Assembly (NCBI GenBank): GCA_964569315.1
Contig: CAZMUZ010000092.1
Coordinates: forward strand, 1-15,031
DNA length: 15,031 nt
Direction: 5' to 3'
Source of the DNA: CADEFF01 sp964569315
Lineage (GTDB): Bacteria > Pseudomonadota > Alphaproteobacteria > Dongiales > Dongiaceae
Shown: positions 5,450 to 13,490 of the stretch, one piece after another
How the letters are laid out: each line of letters opens with the position of its first letter
How positions within the stretch are numbered: the stretch's first letter is position 1
Position numbers and translations under genes: made by a program
Notes under the pieces: generated by a model
The model's input: the letters and a program-made list of their open reading frames with translations, nothing else
The model's database searches: none
Told to the model about the DNA's origin: nothing

Positions 5450-8368
5450 ATGGCGTCTCTTTTCGCTTCGTTTCGGCGCATGACGAGACGGGCCTACTGG
5501 CCTGCCTGGATGATCCTCGGCGTCGCCCTCCCCTGCACCGTTCTCGCCTGGTTTGTCGCGCATCGCGAGATCGCCGATGACGGGCGTCGCCGCTTCGAGG
5601 CCGAAGCGCGCCGGATCGCCGTCAAGATCGAGGACCGGCTGCGCAGCGACGAGCAGGCGCTGCGCGGCACGCTGAGCCTTCTCGCAGCCAGCGAGCGCGT
5701 CGACCGCGGCCAGTGGCGGTCCTACGTCACCATGTTCGCCCCCGCCGACAGATCGCCCGGCCTGGAGCGGATGGGCTACGTGGAACTGGTTCCGACGGCC
5801 AGAAAAGCAGCGCATATCGCCGAGCGCAACGACGAGGGCTTCGCGGATTACCGGATCCTTCCCGAAGGCGATCGCCCGCTCTACGCCGTGGTGCTTTACA
5901 TCGAGCCTTTTGGGGAGGATGCCCAGCCGGGGTTCGGCTTCGATCTACTGTCCGATCCCGCTACGGCAGAATCCATGCGGAGAGCACGAGACAGCGGCGC
6001 CGCATCGATAGCCCGCACGCCGGCGCGGACGGATGCCGCGTCGCCGGCCTCCTACCTCATCTATCTGCCGGTTTATCTCAGCGACCGCCCGCCGACGTCG
6101 CTGGAGGCGCGCCGCAACAACCTGAGGGGCTTCGTCTTCGCCGCGCTCCGGATGGACGAGCTTCTGCGGTCGATCCCCGAAATCGGTGGCGGGCGGCTGC
6201 GGCTGCAACTTTTCGACGGGACGTCCCCGACGGGTGCGCCGATCTTCGGCACGCCGGCGGTCGACGGCGAGGAGGCGCCGTACTCGTTCCTGCTGCCGTT
6301 CCGGTATGGCGGTCACGGCTGGACGCTGCGCTTCGAGGCGACGCCCGCCTTCTTCGCGCCGCTCGGTCGACATGTTCCCACCCTGGTCGCGGTCGGCGGC
6401 GTCGCCATCGGATTGCTGTTGTTCCTGGTCGCCTGGTCGGCGGCCAACAGCCAGGAGCAGCTTCGCCTGCGGGATGCGCAGCTCGGCTATCTCTTCGAGA
6501 AGAATCCGGGTGCCATGCTGGTCTTCGACCGCACGAGCCTCGCCATCCTCGAAGCGAACGAAGCGGCGGTGCAGCTCTACGGTCATTCGCGAACCGACCT
6601 TTTACGGTTGCGCCTGCCCGATCTGCGCGCGGACCTCGATACCGCCATCGACGAGGACGACGGCCGGCAGGCCCTCGAGCATTGGCATCGCGAATGGCGT
6701 CATCGGATCAAGGACGGGCGCATCGCCGACGTGGCGCTGACCGCGCATCGCCTCCAGTTCCGCGGCCGCGACGCCATGCTCGCGCTCGCCCAAAACGTGA
6801 CCGAGACGAACCGGACCCGCACCGCGTTGATGGAGAGCGAACGCTACTTCCACAGCATGGCGAATCTGATGCCGGCCTTCGTCTGGCTCGACGACCCCGA
6901 CGGGAAGGTGGTTTTCATCAACCGCCCGTGGCTCGAATATACCGGCCGCACCTTCGAGGAACAGCTCGGCGACGGATGGACGAACGTGATCCATCCCGAC
7001 GATCTGGACCGCATCTGGCAGGAGATGGAGGAGACCTATCGCCTCCGCCAGCCCTTCGTCCTGCAGTACAGAATTCGCGGACAGGACGGGGAGTATCGCT
7101 GGTACGCCGATCGCGGCCGGCCACGGATCGCCGAGGACGACACGCTTCTCGGCTATATCGGCGTGGTGCTCGATATCACGGAGCTGCGCGAAGCCCAGGC
7201 GCAGCTCCAGCACGCGGCGAAGATGGATGCCGTCAGCAGGCTCGGCGGCGGCATCGCCCACGACTTCAACAATCTGCTCAGCATCATCATCGGAAACGCC
7301 GACCTCCTCGTGGACAAGCTCAAGGAGGGCGACAAGCTGCGCGGCCGGGCCACCGCGATCGTCTCGGCGGCGATGCGCGCGGCGGAGCTAACCAATCGCA
7401 TGCTCGCATTTTCCCGGCGCCAACCTCTTCAACCGCGGGCAATCGACGTCAACGAGCTCGTCACCAGGTTCCGGACCATGCTGGAGCGCAGCATCAGCGA
7501 GGACGTCGAGCTCGAGGTCGTCCTTGCCAAGGATCTCTGGCGGGCGACCGCGGATCCGGACCAGCTCGAATCCGCGATCCTCAATCTGGCGATCAACGCG
7601 CGCGACGCGATGCCGGACGGCGGCAGGCTGGTGATCGAGACCTCGAACGTCGCGCAGCAGGGGCCGGATGCCCTGCTTCGCGCGGACGGCAGGCCGACCG
7701 ATGCGATCATGATCGCCGTCCGGGATAACGGGACCGGCATGGCGCCGGCGCTGCTCGATCGGGTCTTCGAGCCGTTTTTCACCACCAAGGAGGTCGGCAA
7801 GGGCACTGGTCTCGGCTTGCCCATCGTCTATGGATTCACGAAGCAATCGGGCGGCGACGTCCGGATCGAGAGCGAGGTCGGCCGCGGCACCACGGTTCGC
7901 ATCTACCTGCCCCGCGCGTCGGCCGAAGGCGAGGCCGTCGCGATCCGGGAAACCTCGCCCGCCATCGGCGAAGCGCCGGGCGGCACCGAAACCATTCTTG
8001 TGGTCGAGGACGACGACATGCTCCGCGCCAATGTGGAACGGCAGCTCATCGACCTCGGCTACAAGGTCGTCACGGCGGAGAACGGGCCCCATGCGCTCGC
8101 TCGGCTCGACGAGATCGGCAGTATCGACCTGCTCTTCACCGACGTGATCATGCCGGGCGGCATGAACGGGCGGCAGCTCGCGGATGCGGCGCGCAAGCTC
8201 CGACCCGAGATCGCCGTGCTCTTCACCACCGGCTACGCCAACACGGCTTTCGCCAATGACGGCAGCCGCGATCCCAGCCTCAAGGTGCTGAACAAGCCCT
8301 ATCGGCGCGCGACGCTCGCGCACAAGGTCCGCGAGGCGCTCGACGAAGGGGACGGCGCCGCGGTCTGA
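5450..8368 (+). CDS. Membrane-bound hybrid sensor histidine kinase (CHASE-PAS-PAS-HisKA-HATPase-REC)
   Basis: The 972-residue signalling kinase senses a ligand outside the membrane and relays phosphate inside. TM1 is at about 16-37 and TM2 at 309-332. The periplasmic domain between them fits CHASE: MGYVELVP, the GFDLLSDP segment and YLIYLPVYL are typical. PAS 1 (about 345-455) and PAS 2 (about 463-580, ending DITELREAQ) follow. The H box GGGIAHDFNN places the phospho-accepting histidine at H604. The N box LNLAINARDAMP, the G1 box DNGTGM (D759) and the GKGTGLGLPIVYGF lid form the ATPase. A C-terminal receiver (848-968) has the acidic pocket VVEDDD, D898 in FTDVIMPG, and K in LNKPYR. The H-D-F-N-N box is typical of HisKA kinases with an attached receiver. 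The ATG at 5450 follows GAGG by 4 bases; upstream residues lack domain character. No separate response regulator is visible nearby. Confidence 0.92.
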   Translation: MASLFASFRRMTRRAYWPAWMILGVALPCTVLAWFVAHREIADDGRRRFEAEARRIAVKIEDRLRSDEQALRGTLSLLAASERVDRGQWRSYVTMFAPADRSPGLERMGYVELVPTARKAAHIAERNDEGFADYRILPEGDRPLYAVVLYIEPFGEDAQPGFGFDLLSDPATAESMRRARDSGAASIARTPARTDAASPASYLIYLPVYLSDRPPTSLEARRNNLRGFVFAALRMDELLRSIPEIGGGRLRLQLFDGTSPTGAPIFGTPAVDGEEAPYSFLLPFRYGGHGWTLRFEATPAFFAPLGRHVPTLVAVGGVAIGLLLFLVAWSAANSQEQLRLRDAQLGYLFEKNPGAMLVFDRTSLAILEANEAAVQLYGHSRTDLLRLRLPDLRADLDTAIDEDDGRQALEHWHREWRHRIKDGRIADVALTAHRLQFRGRDAMLALAQNVTETNRTRTALMESERYFHSMANLMPAFVWLDDPDGKVVFINRPWLEYTGRTFEEQLGDGWTNVIHPDDLDRIWQEMEETYRLRQPFVLQYRIRGQDGEYRWYADRGRPRIAEDDTLLGYIGVVLDITELREAQAQLQHAAKMDAVSRLGGGIAHDFNNLLSIIIGNADLLVDKLKEGDKLRGRATAIVSAAMRAAELTNRMLAFSRRQPLQPRAIDVNELVTRFRTMLERSISEDVELEVVLAKDLWRATADPDQLESAILNLAINARDAMPDGGRLVIETSNVAQQGPDALLRADGRPTDAIMIAVRDNGTGMAPALLDRVFEPFFTTKEVGKGTGLGLPIVYGFTKQSGGDVRIESEVGRGTTVRIYLPRASAEGEAVAIRETSPAIGEAPGGTETILVVEDDDMLRANVERQLIDLGYKVVTAENGPHALARLDEIGSIDLLFTDVIMPGGMNGRQLADAARKLRPEIAVLFTTGYANTAFANDGSRDPSLKVLNKPYRRATLAHKVREALDEGDGAAV

Positions 8369-8378
8369 AGCCGCGGCG
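8356..8378. terminator. Shared stem-loop between convergent genes (terminator-like)
   Basis: The perfect 8-bp inverted repeat CGCCGCGG / CCGCGGCG, with a 7-base loop, includes the kinase stop codon in its loop. It begins six bases beyond the stop codon of the oppositely oriented cysteine-rich gene. It could act in both directions. A run of T is absent on either side, so classical intrinsic termination is uncertain. Confidence 0.5.
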
Positions 8379-8383
8379 ATGTT

Positions 8384-8716
8384 CTACTGTCCGGTCGCGG
8401 CAGGCGGCTCGTCGCAACGACAGATCTGGGCGTCCTGGTCGCAGGTGTAATTGCTGCCGGGACATTGATAGGCAAGTGTCCATTCGCAGGCGCCGGAGTT
8501 GGCGGAGTGGATCGTGCAGCTCGGATCCTCCTTGCCGCCGAAGCAGCAGGCGATAGGTTTTTGTTCTTCGTCGGTTTCGCTCTGGGCAAGCTGGGTGCGG
8601 GTTTGCGCGAGATTCGGACATGACGCCGTCTCGTCGGCGGCGCTGCCTAGAGTCCCGGCGCAGAGCCCAACGGCCAGGACGGCCGCAGCGACGAAAGGCC
8701 ACAATTTGATGTTCAT
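8384..8716 (-). CDS. Small secreted cysteine-rich protein of unknown function
   Basis: I do not recognise this 110-residue protein. It starts MNIKLWPFVAAAVLAVG and has a clear Sec signal peptide with likely cleavage near GSA-AD (about residue 27). The mature part, about 83 residues, holds nine cysteines, including a CC pair (ACCFGG) and a C-x-C (CRC) near the end, spaced through a soluble acidic chain. This suggests disulfide bonding in the periplasm or outside, or metal binding. A GGGAG Shine-Dalgarno lies 7 bases before the ATG at 8716, and the much longer open frame extending to 9559 overlaps the ATPase on the opposite strand and is not real. It is divergent from a copper-type ATPase, sharing a 260-base upstream region, and convergent with the kinase. 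A role in metal defence is suggested only by this location. Confidence 0.8.
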   Translation of the reverse strand: MNIKLWPFVAAAVLAVGLCAGTLGSAADETASCPNLAQTRTQLAQSETDEEQKPIACCFGGKEDPSCTIHSANSGACEWTLAYQCPGSNYTCDQDAQICRCDEPPAATGQ

Positions 8717-8976
8717 TGCGTATCTCCCGCTTGGACGCGAGTGAAGCCATCCCTGCGGGAAATCTGTGTCGATTGTCGAAACGCGGCAAGTGGCAAGATG
8801 GTTTCGACGGAAGCCTGACCTTTCCGTCAGGAGACGACGCCGCGACGCGCTGAAATATTCCATCGCAATCTCCGGGTACCGGCTGCCGCCTTCGGGAAAA
8901 AGCGGCTTGACTTTCCGACATGGGAAGCCGGGACCCTGTTTCCTGACCCTCCCGCCAAGTCGATTGGAGCGATGAA
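8717..8976. other. 260-base divergent control region of cysteine-rich gene and copper ATPase
   Basis: No gene is supported; a plus-strand GTG frame (8766-8975) would run through the promoter described separately. A perfect 6-bp inverted repeat, CCTGAC / GTCAGG, with a 6-base spacer lies at 8814-8831. A MerR/CueR-like site lies at 8906-8937, and a good ribosome site for the ATPase (GGAG, 8966-8969) is present. I see no clear promoter for the minus-strand gene. Confidence 0.55.
8906..8937 (+). promoter_or_regulatory. MerR/CueR-like promoter-operator of the copper ATPase
   Basis: CTTGACT provides a strong -35 and is followed directly by an interrupted inverted repeat, TTCC-6-GGAA (8913-8926), within TTTCCGACATGGGAAGCC. 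CueR and HmrR regulators bind such TTCC...GGAA elements inside an overlong (19-base) spacer at copper ATPase promoters. With a 19-base spacer the -10 would be GACCCT (8932-8937), a poor hexamer, and the half-site spacing is one base shorter than the CueR spacing I recall. No merR-family gene is present in the window. Confidence 0.5.
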
Positions 8977-11343
8977 ATGCCGAACGATCGCCGCCACGAA
9001 CATCATCCGGATCATCACCCTGCCGCGACTCCGTCGGCCAAGGTGCTGGATCCGGTTTGCGGCATGACGGTGGATCCGGCGACCTCGCGTCATCGCTACG
9101 AGCTTGACGGCACCACCTATCATTTCTGCTCCGCCGGCTGCCGCACGAAGTTCGCTGCAAATCCCGATACTTATCTGAAGAAGAGCGAAAAGAGCGGCGG
9201 TGCCGCAGACCCCGAGCCGTCGGACAGGGGAGCCGCGATCTATACCTGCCCCATGCATCCGGAGATCCGGCAGCAAGGTCCGGGAAGCTGTCCGATCTGC
9301 GGCATGGCGCTCGAGCCGCTGATGCCGGACGCCGACGAACCCAATCCGGAGTTCGCCGACATGAAGCGGCGTTTCTGGATCGGGCTCGTTCTGACGTTGC
9401 CGATCGTCGCCCTCGAGATGGGTCAGCATCTTCCCGGGTTGGGGCTGCACCATCTGGTTTCGGCGACGCTTTCCGGCTGGATCCAGTTCGCGCTGGCGAC
9501 GCCGGTGGTGCTGTGGACGGGTCTGCCGTTCTTTCAGCGCGGCTGGGCGTCGATCGCAAGCCGCAATCTCAACATGTTCACGCTGATCGCGCTCGGCACC
9601 GGCGCGGCCTATCTCTACAGCGTGGTCGCGGTCTTCTTCCCTGCCGTGTTTCCTGCAGGCTTCCGGCGCGCCGACGGAAGCGTGCCGGTCTATTTCGAAG
9701 CGGCTGCGGTCATCACCGTGCTCGTCCTGCTCGGACAGGTGCTGGAGCTGCGCGCGCGGGAGCGGACCGGCGGCGCGCTCCGTGCCCTCCTCGATCTCGC
9801 GCCCAAGACCGCGCGGCGCGTGCAGCAGGACCATGACGAGGAAATCCCGCTGGACCAGGTGGCGCTCGGCGATCGGCTGCGGGTCCGACCGGGCGACCGC
9901 GTGCCGGTGGACGGCGTGCTCACGGAAGGCTCGAGCGCCGTCGACGAATCCATGGTGACCGGCGAATCCCTGCCCGTCGAGAAATCGGCTGGCTCGCGGG
10001 TGATCGGCGGCACCATCAACGGCCGCGGCAGCTTCGTGATGCGGGCCGACCGTCTCGGCGCCGACGGGATGCTGGCGCGCATCGTCCAGCTCGTGGCGGA
10101 GGCGCAACGCAGCCGCGCCCCGATCCAGCGCCTTGCCGACCGCGTCTCCGCCTGGTTCGTTCCGGCCGTGCTCGTGATCGCCGTTCTCGCCTTCATCGGA
10201 TGGGCGATTTTCGGCCCCGCGCCGTCGCTCGGCTATGGGCTGGTCGCGGCCGTCTCCGTCCTCATCATCGCCTGCCCCTGCGCCCTCGGCCTTGCCACGC
10301 CGATGTCGATCATGGTCGGACTGGGTCGCGGCGCCGGGCTCGGCGTGCTGATCCGCGACGCCGCCGCGCTCGAGCGCTTCGAGAAGGTGGATACGCTGCT
10401 GGTGGACAAGACCGGCACCCTGACCGAGGGGCGGCCGCGTGTTACCGCAGTCAAGCCGCTTGCCGGCGGAACCGAGACCGATCTGCTGCGGATCGCGGCC
10501 GCGCTGGAGCGGCAGAGCGAACATCCGCTGGCGGCGGCGATCGTGGCGGCCGCACAGGAGCGCGGTATCGCGCCCGCCTCGGCCACTGATTTCCGCTCCA
10601 TCACCGGAAAGGGCATAGCCGGCAGCATCGACGGGCACGAAGTTGCGCTCGGCAATCGCCCCCTTCTTGCCGATCTCGGGATCGACGCCGCGGCAGCCGA
10701 TCGCGAGGCGGAGGCACAGAGGGCAACCGGCGCGACGGTCCTCTTCATCGCCATCGACGGCACGGTCGCGGGGCTCGTCGCCATTGCCGACCCGATCAAG
10801 CCGACGACCCCCGAGGCGCTGAGGTTGTTGCGGGAAGAAGGCGTCGAGATCGTCATGGCGACAGGCGACAACCGGCGGACGGCCGAAGCCGTCGCGCGGA
10901 CGCTCGGCATAACGCGCATCGAGGCCGAGCGGCTGCCCGCCGACAAGGCCGCGCTGGTGCGGCAGCTTCGCGCGGAAGGACGGATCGTCGCGATGGCCGG
11001 CGACGGGGTGAACGACGCGCCGGCGCTCGCCGGCGCCGATGTCGGCATCGCCATGGGCAGCGGCACGGACATCGCGATGGAGAGCGCCGGCGTCACCCTC
11101 GTGAAGGGCGACCTCGCGGCGATCGCCCGCGCACGCCGTCTCAGCGCGGCCACCATGCGCAACATCCGCCAGAACCTCTTCCTGGCCTTCGTCTACAACG
11201 CGCTCGGCGTGCCGATCGCGGCCGGGCTGCTCTATCCGGCGCTCGGCATGATGCTGGATCCGATGCTGGCGGCGGCGGCCATGTCGCTGAGCTCGGTATC
11301 GGTGATCGCCAACGCGCTTCGCCTGAGGTTCGCGAGACTTTAG
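8977..11343 (+). CDS. copA: P1B-type copper/silver-translocating ATPase with N-terminal YHS and HMBD metal domains
   Basis: Inner-membrane pump that uses ATP to export monovalent copper or silver from the cytoplasm. The 788-residue chain starts with a histidine-rich stretch (H7, H9, H10, H13, H14). A YHS domain follows (about 23-66, DPVCGM with C28, then FCSAGC). A second metal-binding module, YTCPMHPE...CPICGM, lies at 89-110. The usual CxxC HMA domain is absent. The pump core has the transport motif C433-P434-C435, the phosphorylated D477 in DKTGTLTEG, H516-P517 in SEHPL, and GDGVND (675-680). TGES in the actuator domain and about eight membrane segments are present. CPC plus the HP dipeptide defines the Cu+/Ag+ class, as opposed to zinc/cadmium or cobalt. 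The ATG at 8977 has GGAG 7 bases upstream. The closest named relatives would be CopA, ActP or SilP, and the symbol is chosen on motif class. Confidence 0.93.
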   Translation: MPNDRRHEHHPDHHPAATPSAKVLDPVCGMTVDPATSRHRYELDGTTYHFCSAGCRTKFAANPDTYLKKSEKSGGAADPEPSDRGAAIYTCPMHPEIRQQGPGSCPICGMALEPLMPDADEPNPEFADMKRRFWIGLVLTLPIVALEMGQHLPGLGLHHLVSATLSGWIQFALATPVVLWTGLPFFQRGWASIASRNLNMFTLIALGTGAAYLYSVVAVFFPAVFPAGFRRADGSVPVYFEAAAVITVLVLLGQVLELRARERTGGALRALLDLAPKTARRVQQDHDEEIPLDQVALGDRLRVRPGDRVPVDGVLTEGSSAVDESMVTGESLPVEKSAGSRVIGGTINGRGSFVMRADRLGADGMLARIVQLVAEAQRSRAPIQRLADRVSAWFVPAVLVIAVLAFIGWAIFGPAPSLGYGLVAAVSVLIIACPCALGLATPMSIMVGLGRGAGLGVLIRDAAALERFEKVDTLLVDKTGTLTEGRPRVTAVKPLAGGTETDLLRIAAALERQSEHPLAAAIVAAAQERGIAPASATDFRSITGKGIAGSIDGHEVALGNRPLLADLGIDAAAADREAEAQRATGATVLFIAIDGTVAGLVAIADPIKPTTPEALRLLREEGVEIVMATGDNRRTAEAVARTLGITRIEAERLPADKAALVRQLRAEGRIVAMAGDGVNDAPALAGADVGIAMGSGTDIAMESAGVTLVKGDLAAIARARRLSAATMRNIRQNLFLAFVYNALGVPIAAGLLYPALGMMLDPMLAAAAMSLSSVSVIANALRLRFARL

Positions 11344-11759
11344 TCGTCGCCCGGCCGCGCGCGGCTCCGTTTTACGACGCTGCGGCGCTTCTTCGCGTCC
11401 ACACGGCGGCGCTTCGAGGCCTTCGTCGGCCGCGTGGGGCGGCGGGGCGTGGGCGGCACCGCCGCGCGCCCGATGAGGTCGATGAGCCGTTCGCGCGCGT
11501 CGGCACGGTTGCGCTCCTGGGTGCGAAAGCGGGCCGCCATGATGAGCAGCACGCCGTCGCGGCTGAGCCGCCTTCCCGCGAGCCGCTCCAGCCGCTGACG
11601 CACCGGCTCGGGGAGCGAGGGCGAACGCCGGACGTCGAAGCGGAGCTGCACCGCGGTCGAGAGCTTGTTGACATTCTGCCCGCCGGGGCCGCTCGCCCGC
11701 ACGAAGCTCTCCTCAAGCTCGCTTTCGTCGATGGCGATGCTGTCCGTGACCCGGATCAT
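11340..11759 (-). CDS. arfB: ArfB (YaeJ-type) peptidyl-tRNA hydrolase, alternative ribosome rescue factor
   Basis: ArfB enters the A site of ribosomes stalled without a stop codon and hydrolyses the peptidyl-tRNA. The 139-residue protein has the release-factor GGQ loop at residues 26-28 in RASGPGGQNVNK, followed by the family's TAVQLRFDV. The RLAGRRLSRDGVLLI strand segment is next. The C-terminal third is very basic (TKASKRRRVDAKKRRS), matching the tail that threads into the mRNA channel. It has the short length of ArfB rather than that of full release factors. The ATG at 11759 gives the usual family N-terminus (MIRVTDSIAIDESELEESFVR), although I see no strong Shine-Dalgarno. It is convergent with the ATPase, and the two stop codons overlap. 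It begins 91 bases beyond the stop of the upstream minus-strand gene. Confidence 0.93.
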   Translation of the reverse strand: MIRVTDSIAIDESELEESFVRASGPGGQNVNKLSTAVQLRFDVRRSPSLPEPVRQRLERLAGRRLSRDGVLLIMAARFRTQERNRADARERLIDLIGRAAVPPTPRRPTRPTKASKRRRVDAKKRRSVVKRSRARPGDD

Positions 11760-11823
11760 GCGGGCGAAGCTAAGCCATTTTGCGGCAAAGGGCGAACCCC
11801 CGACGCCGATCCTGGCGCTTTCC

Positions 11824-11839
11824 GGCCGGATCGCCGGCC
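11824..11839 (-). terminator. GC-rich stem-loop after the EEP-fold gene
   Basis: The perfect inverted repeat GGCCGG-ATCG-CCGGCC begins 11 bases beyond the stop codon of the minus-strand gene ending at 11851. It is followed on that strand by GGAAAG rather than a T run, so it is a terminator candidate only. The rest of the 91-base gap before arfB shows nothing else clear. Confidence 0.4.
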
Positions 11840-11850
11840 CGGCAACCCGG

Positions 11851-13329
11851 CTATTTCACCGTGAACGGCACCACCGCGAGCGTCGTGTAGGAATCGTCCA
11901 GCATCAGCCGCATCTCGTAATCGCCCGGCTCGAGCGGATCGCCGACGGCGGCAGCATCGAAAGCGACGCTGCCCTCGACCCCACCCCCGGTGTAGACGTA
12001 GCTGTAGTAGTTGTAGACATCCGGGTCGCCGGCGGCCCAGAGGCCGACATAGTCGAGATCGAGGCCGGGCGCGTTCCGATAGGTGACGGTAATGGTTTCG
12101 CCGGGCGCGTAGCTCGGCTTGTCCACGGCGATGCCCGGCGTCGCCGTCGGGTCGAGCAGCCAGAAGGGCGTGCGTGCGAGTTCCTTCCCTTCCGGGTCGA
12201 GCAGCACGGCATCGTAGGCGCCCGGCGCGACATTGCCGGTGCCGAAGCGCATCGAGGGACGGTCCGAGCCGTCGCCGGTCGGCATGGTGAGCACCGGCGC
12301 CGTGCCGGCCTCGCTTCCCCGCGGGATGACGCTGATCCGCGCATCCTCCATCCCCGGAATGTTAAAGCGCACGACGAGATGCTCGCCGACACCGAGCCGC
12401 CGGCGATCCACGCCGATCATCGCCGGCGCGACGGCAGGCACGACGCGGAAGGTCGAAACCACGGCCCGATGGTCGGACGGCCAGGGCCCGACGGCGATAT
12501 CGACATCCGGGCCCTCAGGCTCGCCCACCAGTTCGCTCTTGAGGGTGATCGTATCGCCGCCGGTGAAAACCAGGTCGATCCGGTCGTGCGTCTCGGTCTC
12601 CTTCAGTCGCGGGTAGGGGTAGCCCGGCGTCCAGGTCAGGCCCGGCCGCGCCACTGGATCGGGATTGGCTTCCCGGTAGGAATCGCGCAGACCCGCGTCG
12701 GCGAGCAGCTTGCTCACCGGCCATTCGACCGGATAGCGCACGGACGGCCGTGTCTTCGCCACGGCTTCGGTCCAGTCCAAATGGGAAGGCGAATTGAAAT
12801 CGCCGGTGAGGAAAACCGGAACGCCCTCCTTCGCGAGCGCGCCCAGCGCCGTCGCATAGGGCTCGGCGGCGGCGAGACGGGTGTCGTTCTCCATCTGCAG
12901 CACGGCCTCGACGGTTTCGCCGTCGCGCACCGCTTCCGGCCCATAGGGCGTTGCCGGCAGATGGGTGTTCGCCACCGCGACGATGCGGCCCGGCAGCAAC
13001 TCGACCCGGGTATAGATATCGTCCGCACCCGGCGCGTCGAACAGCGGATAGCGCGAGATGATGTGCCGCCGCTCGTCCACATAGCTGTAGCCGAGCGCAT
13101 CGGCGATCTTGCGCAGATTGCCGTCGGCTTCCTGGATGCCGGCAATGTCGGGATCGGCGGCACGGATCGCTTCCAGCACCTGGCCGAAGCTGAGCTGGTC
13201 GCCGCCATACCAGATGTTGAAGGTCATGACTCGCAGTTCGACGGCGTCGGAATCCGCCGCGCGCGCCGTTGCGCAAAGGCCCGCCGCCAGCAGCGCCAGA
13301 GCGCCGCAGAGCTTGATCAACGCATTCAT
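11851..13329 (-). CDS. Secreted endonuclease/exonuclease/phosphatase (EEP) fold hydrolase with C-terminal beta domain
   Basis: The 492-residue protein starts with a Sec signal peptide (residues 1-24, cleavage about ARA-AD). The EEP domain spans roughly 30-300 and has all the expected motifs: MTFNIWYGG (N38), IQEADG (E67, metal ligand), the NTHLP strand, GDFNSPSH (D177, N179) and the terminal WPSDHRAV (D286, H287). The active site therefore appears complete for a Mg-dependent phosphodiesterase or phosphomonoesterase; the substrate (nucleic acid, phosphoinositide or other phosphoester) cannot be told. The remaining 190 residues look like beta-sandwich modules (DKPSYAPGETITVTYRN, DYVGLWAAGDPD, PGDYEMRLMLDD), resembling carbohydrate- or surface-binding Ig-like domains. 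I chose the ATG at 13329 for the signal peptide and the G-rich run 8-13 bases upstream. The 161 bases separating it from the DUF2721 gene may hold its promoter (TACACT about 50 bases upstream). Confidence 0.88.
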   Translation of the reverse strand: MNALIKLCGALALLAAGLCATARAADSDAVELRVMTFNIWYGGDQLSFGQVLEAIRAADPDIAGIQEADGNLRKIADALGYSYVDERRHIISRYPLFDAPGADDIYTRVELLPGRIVAVANTHLPATPYGPEAVRDGETVEAVLQMENDTRLAAAEPYATALGALAKEGVPVFLTGDFNSPSHLDWTEAVAKTRPSVRYPVEWPVSKLLADAGLRDSYREANPDPVARPGLTWTPGYPYPRLKETETHDRIDLVFTGGDTITLKSELVGEPEGPDVDIAVGPWPSDHRAVVSTFRVVPAVAPAMIGVDRRRLGVGEHLVVRFNIPGMEDARISVIPRGSEAGTAPVLTMPTGDGSDRPSMRFGTGNVAPGAYDAVLLDPEGKELARTPFWLLDPTATPGIAVDKPSYAPGETITVTYRNAPGLDLDYVGLWAAGDPDVYNYYSYVYTGGGVEGSVAFDAAAVGDPLEPGDYEMRLMLDDSYTTLAVVPFTVK

Positions 13330-13490
13330 TGCCCATCCCCCCTGTCGCGATCCGCTCGCTCTCGCTTCCATAGTGTACCGACAGCGCCTCGATCCGCTAA
13401 ATCCGTTGCGACATGCGCGCGCGCCGGAGCGACGTTCTGCACGACGCCTTCCTTGCAAATTTCGGTCGGGAAACGGCGTCGATCGCCCGG

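Noticed and set aside
8766..8975. Small plus-strand frame just upstream of the copper ATPase
   Set aside because: It starts with GTG without a ribosome site and runs through the promoter-operator of the ATPase; the translation looks random and basic.
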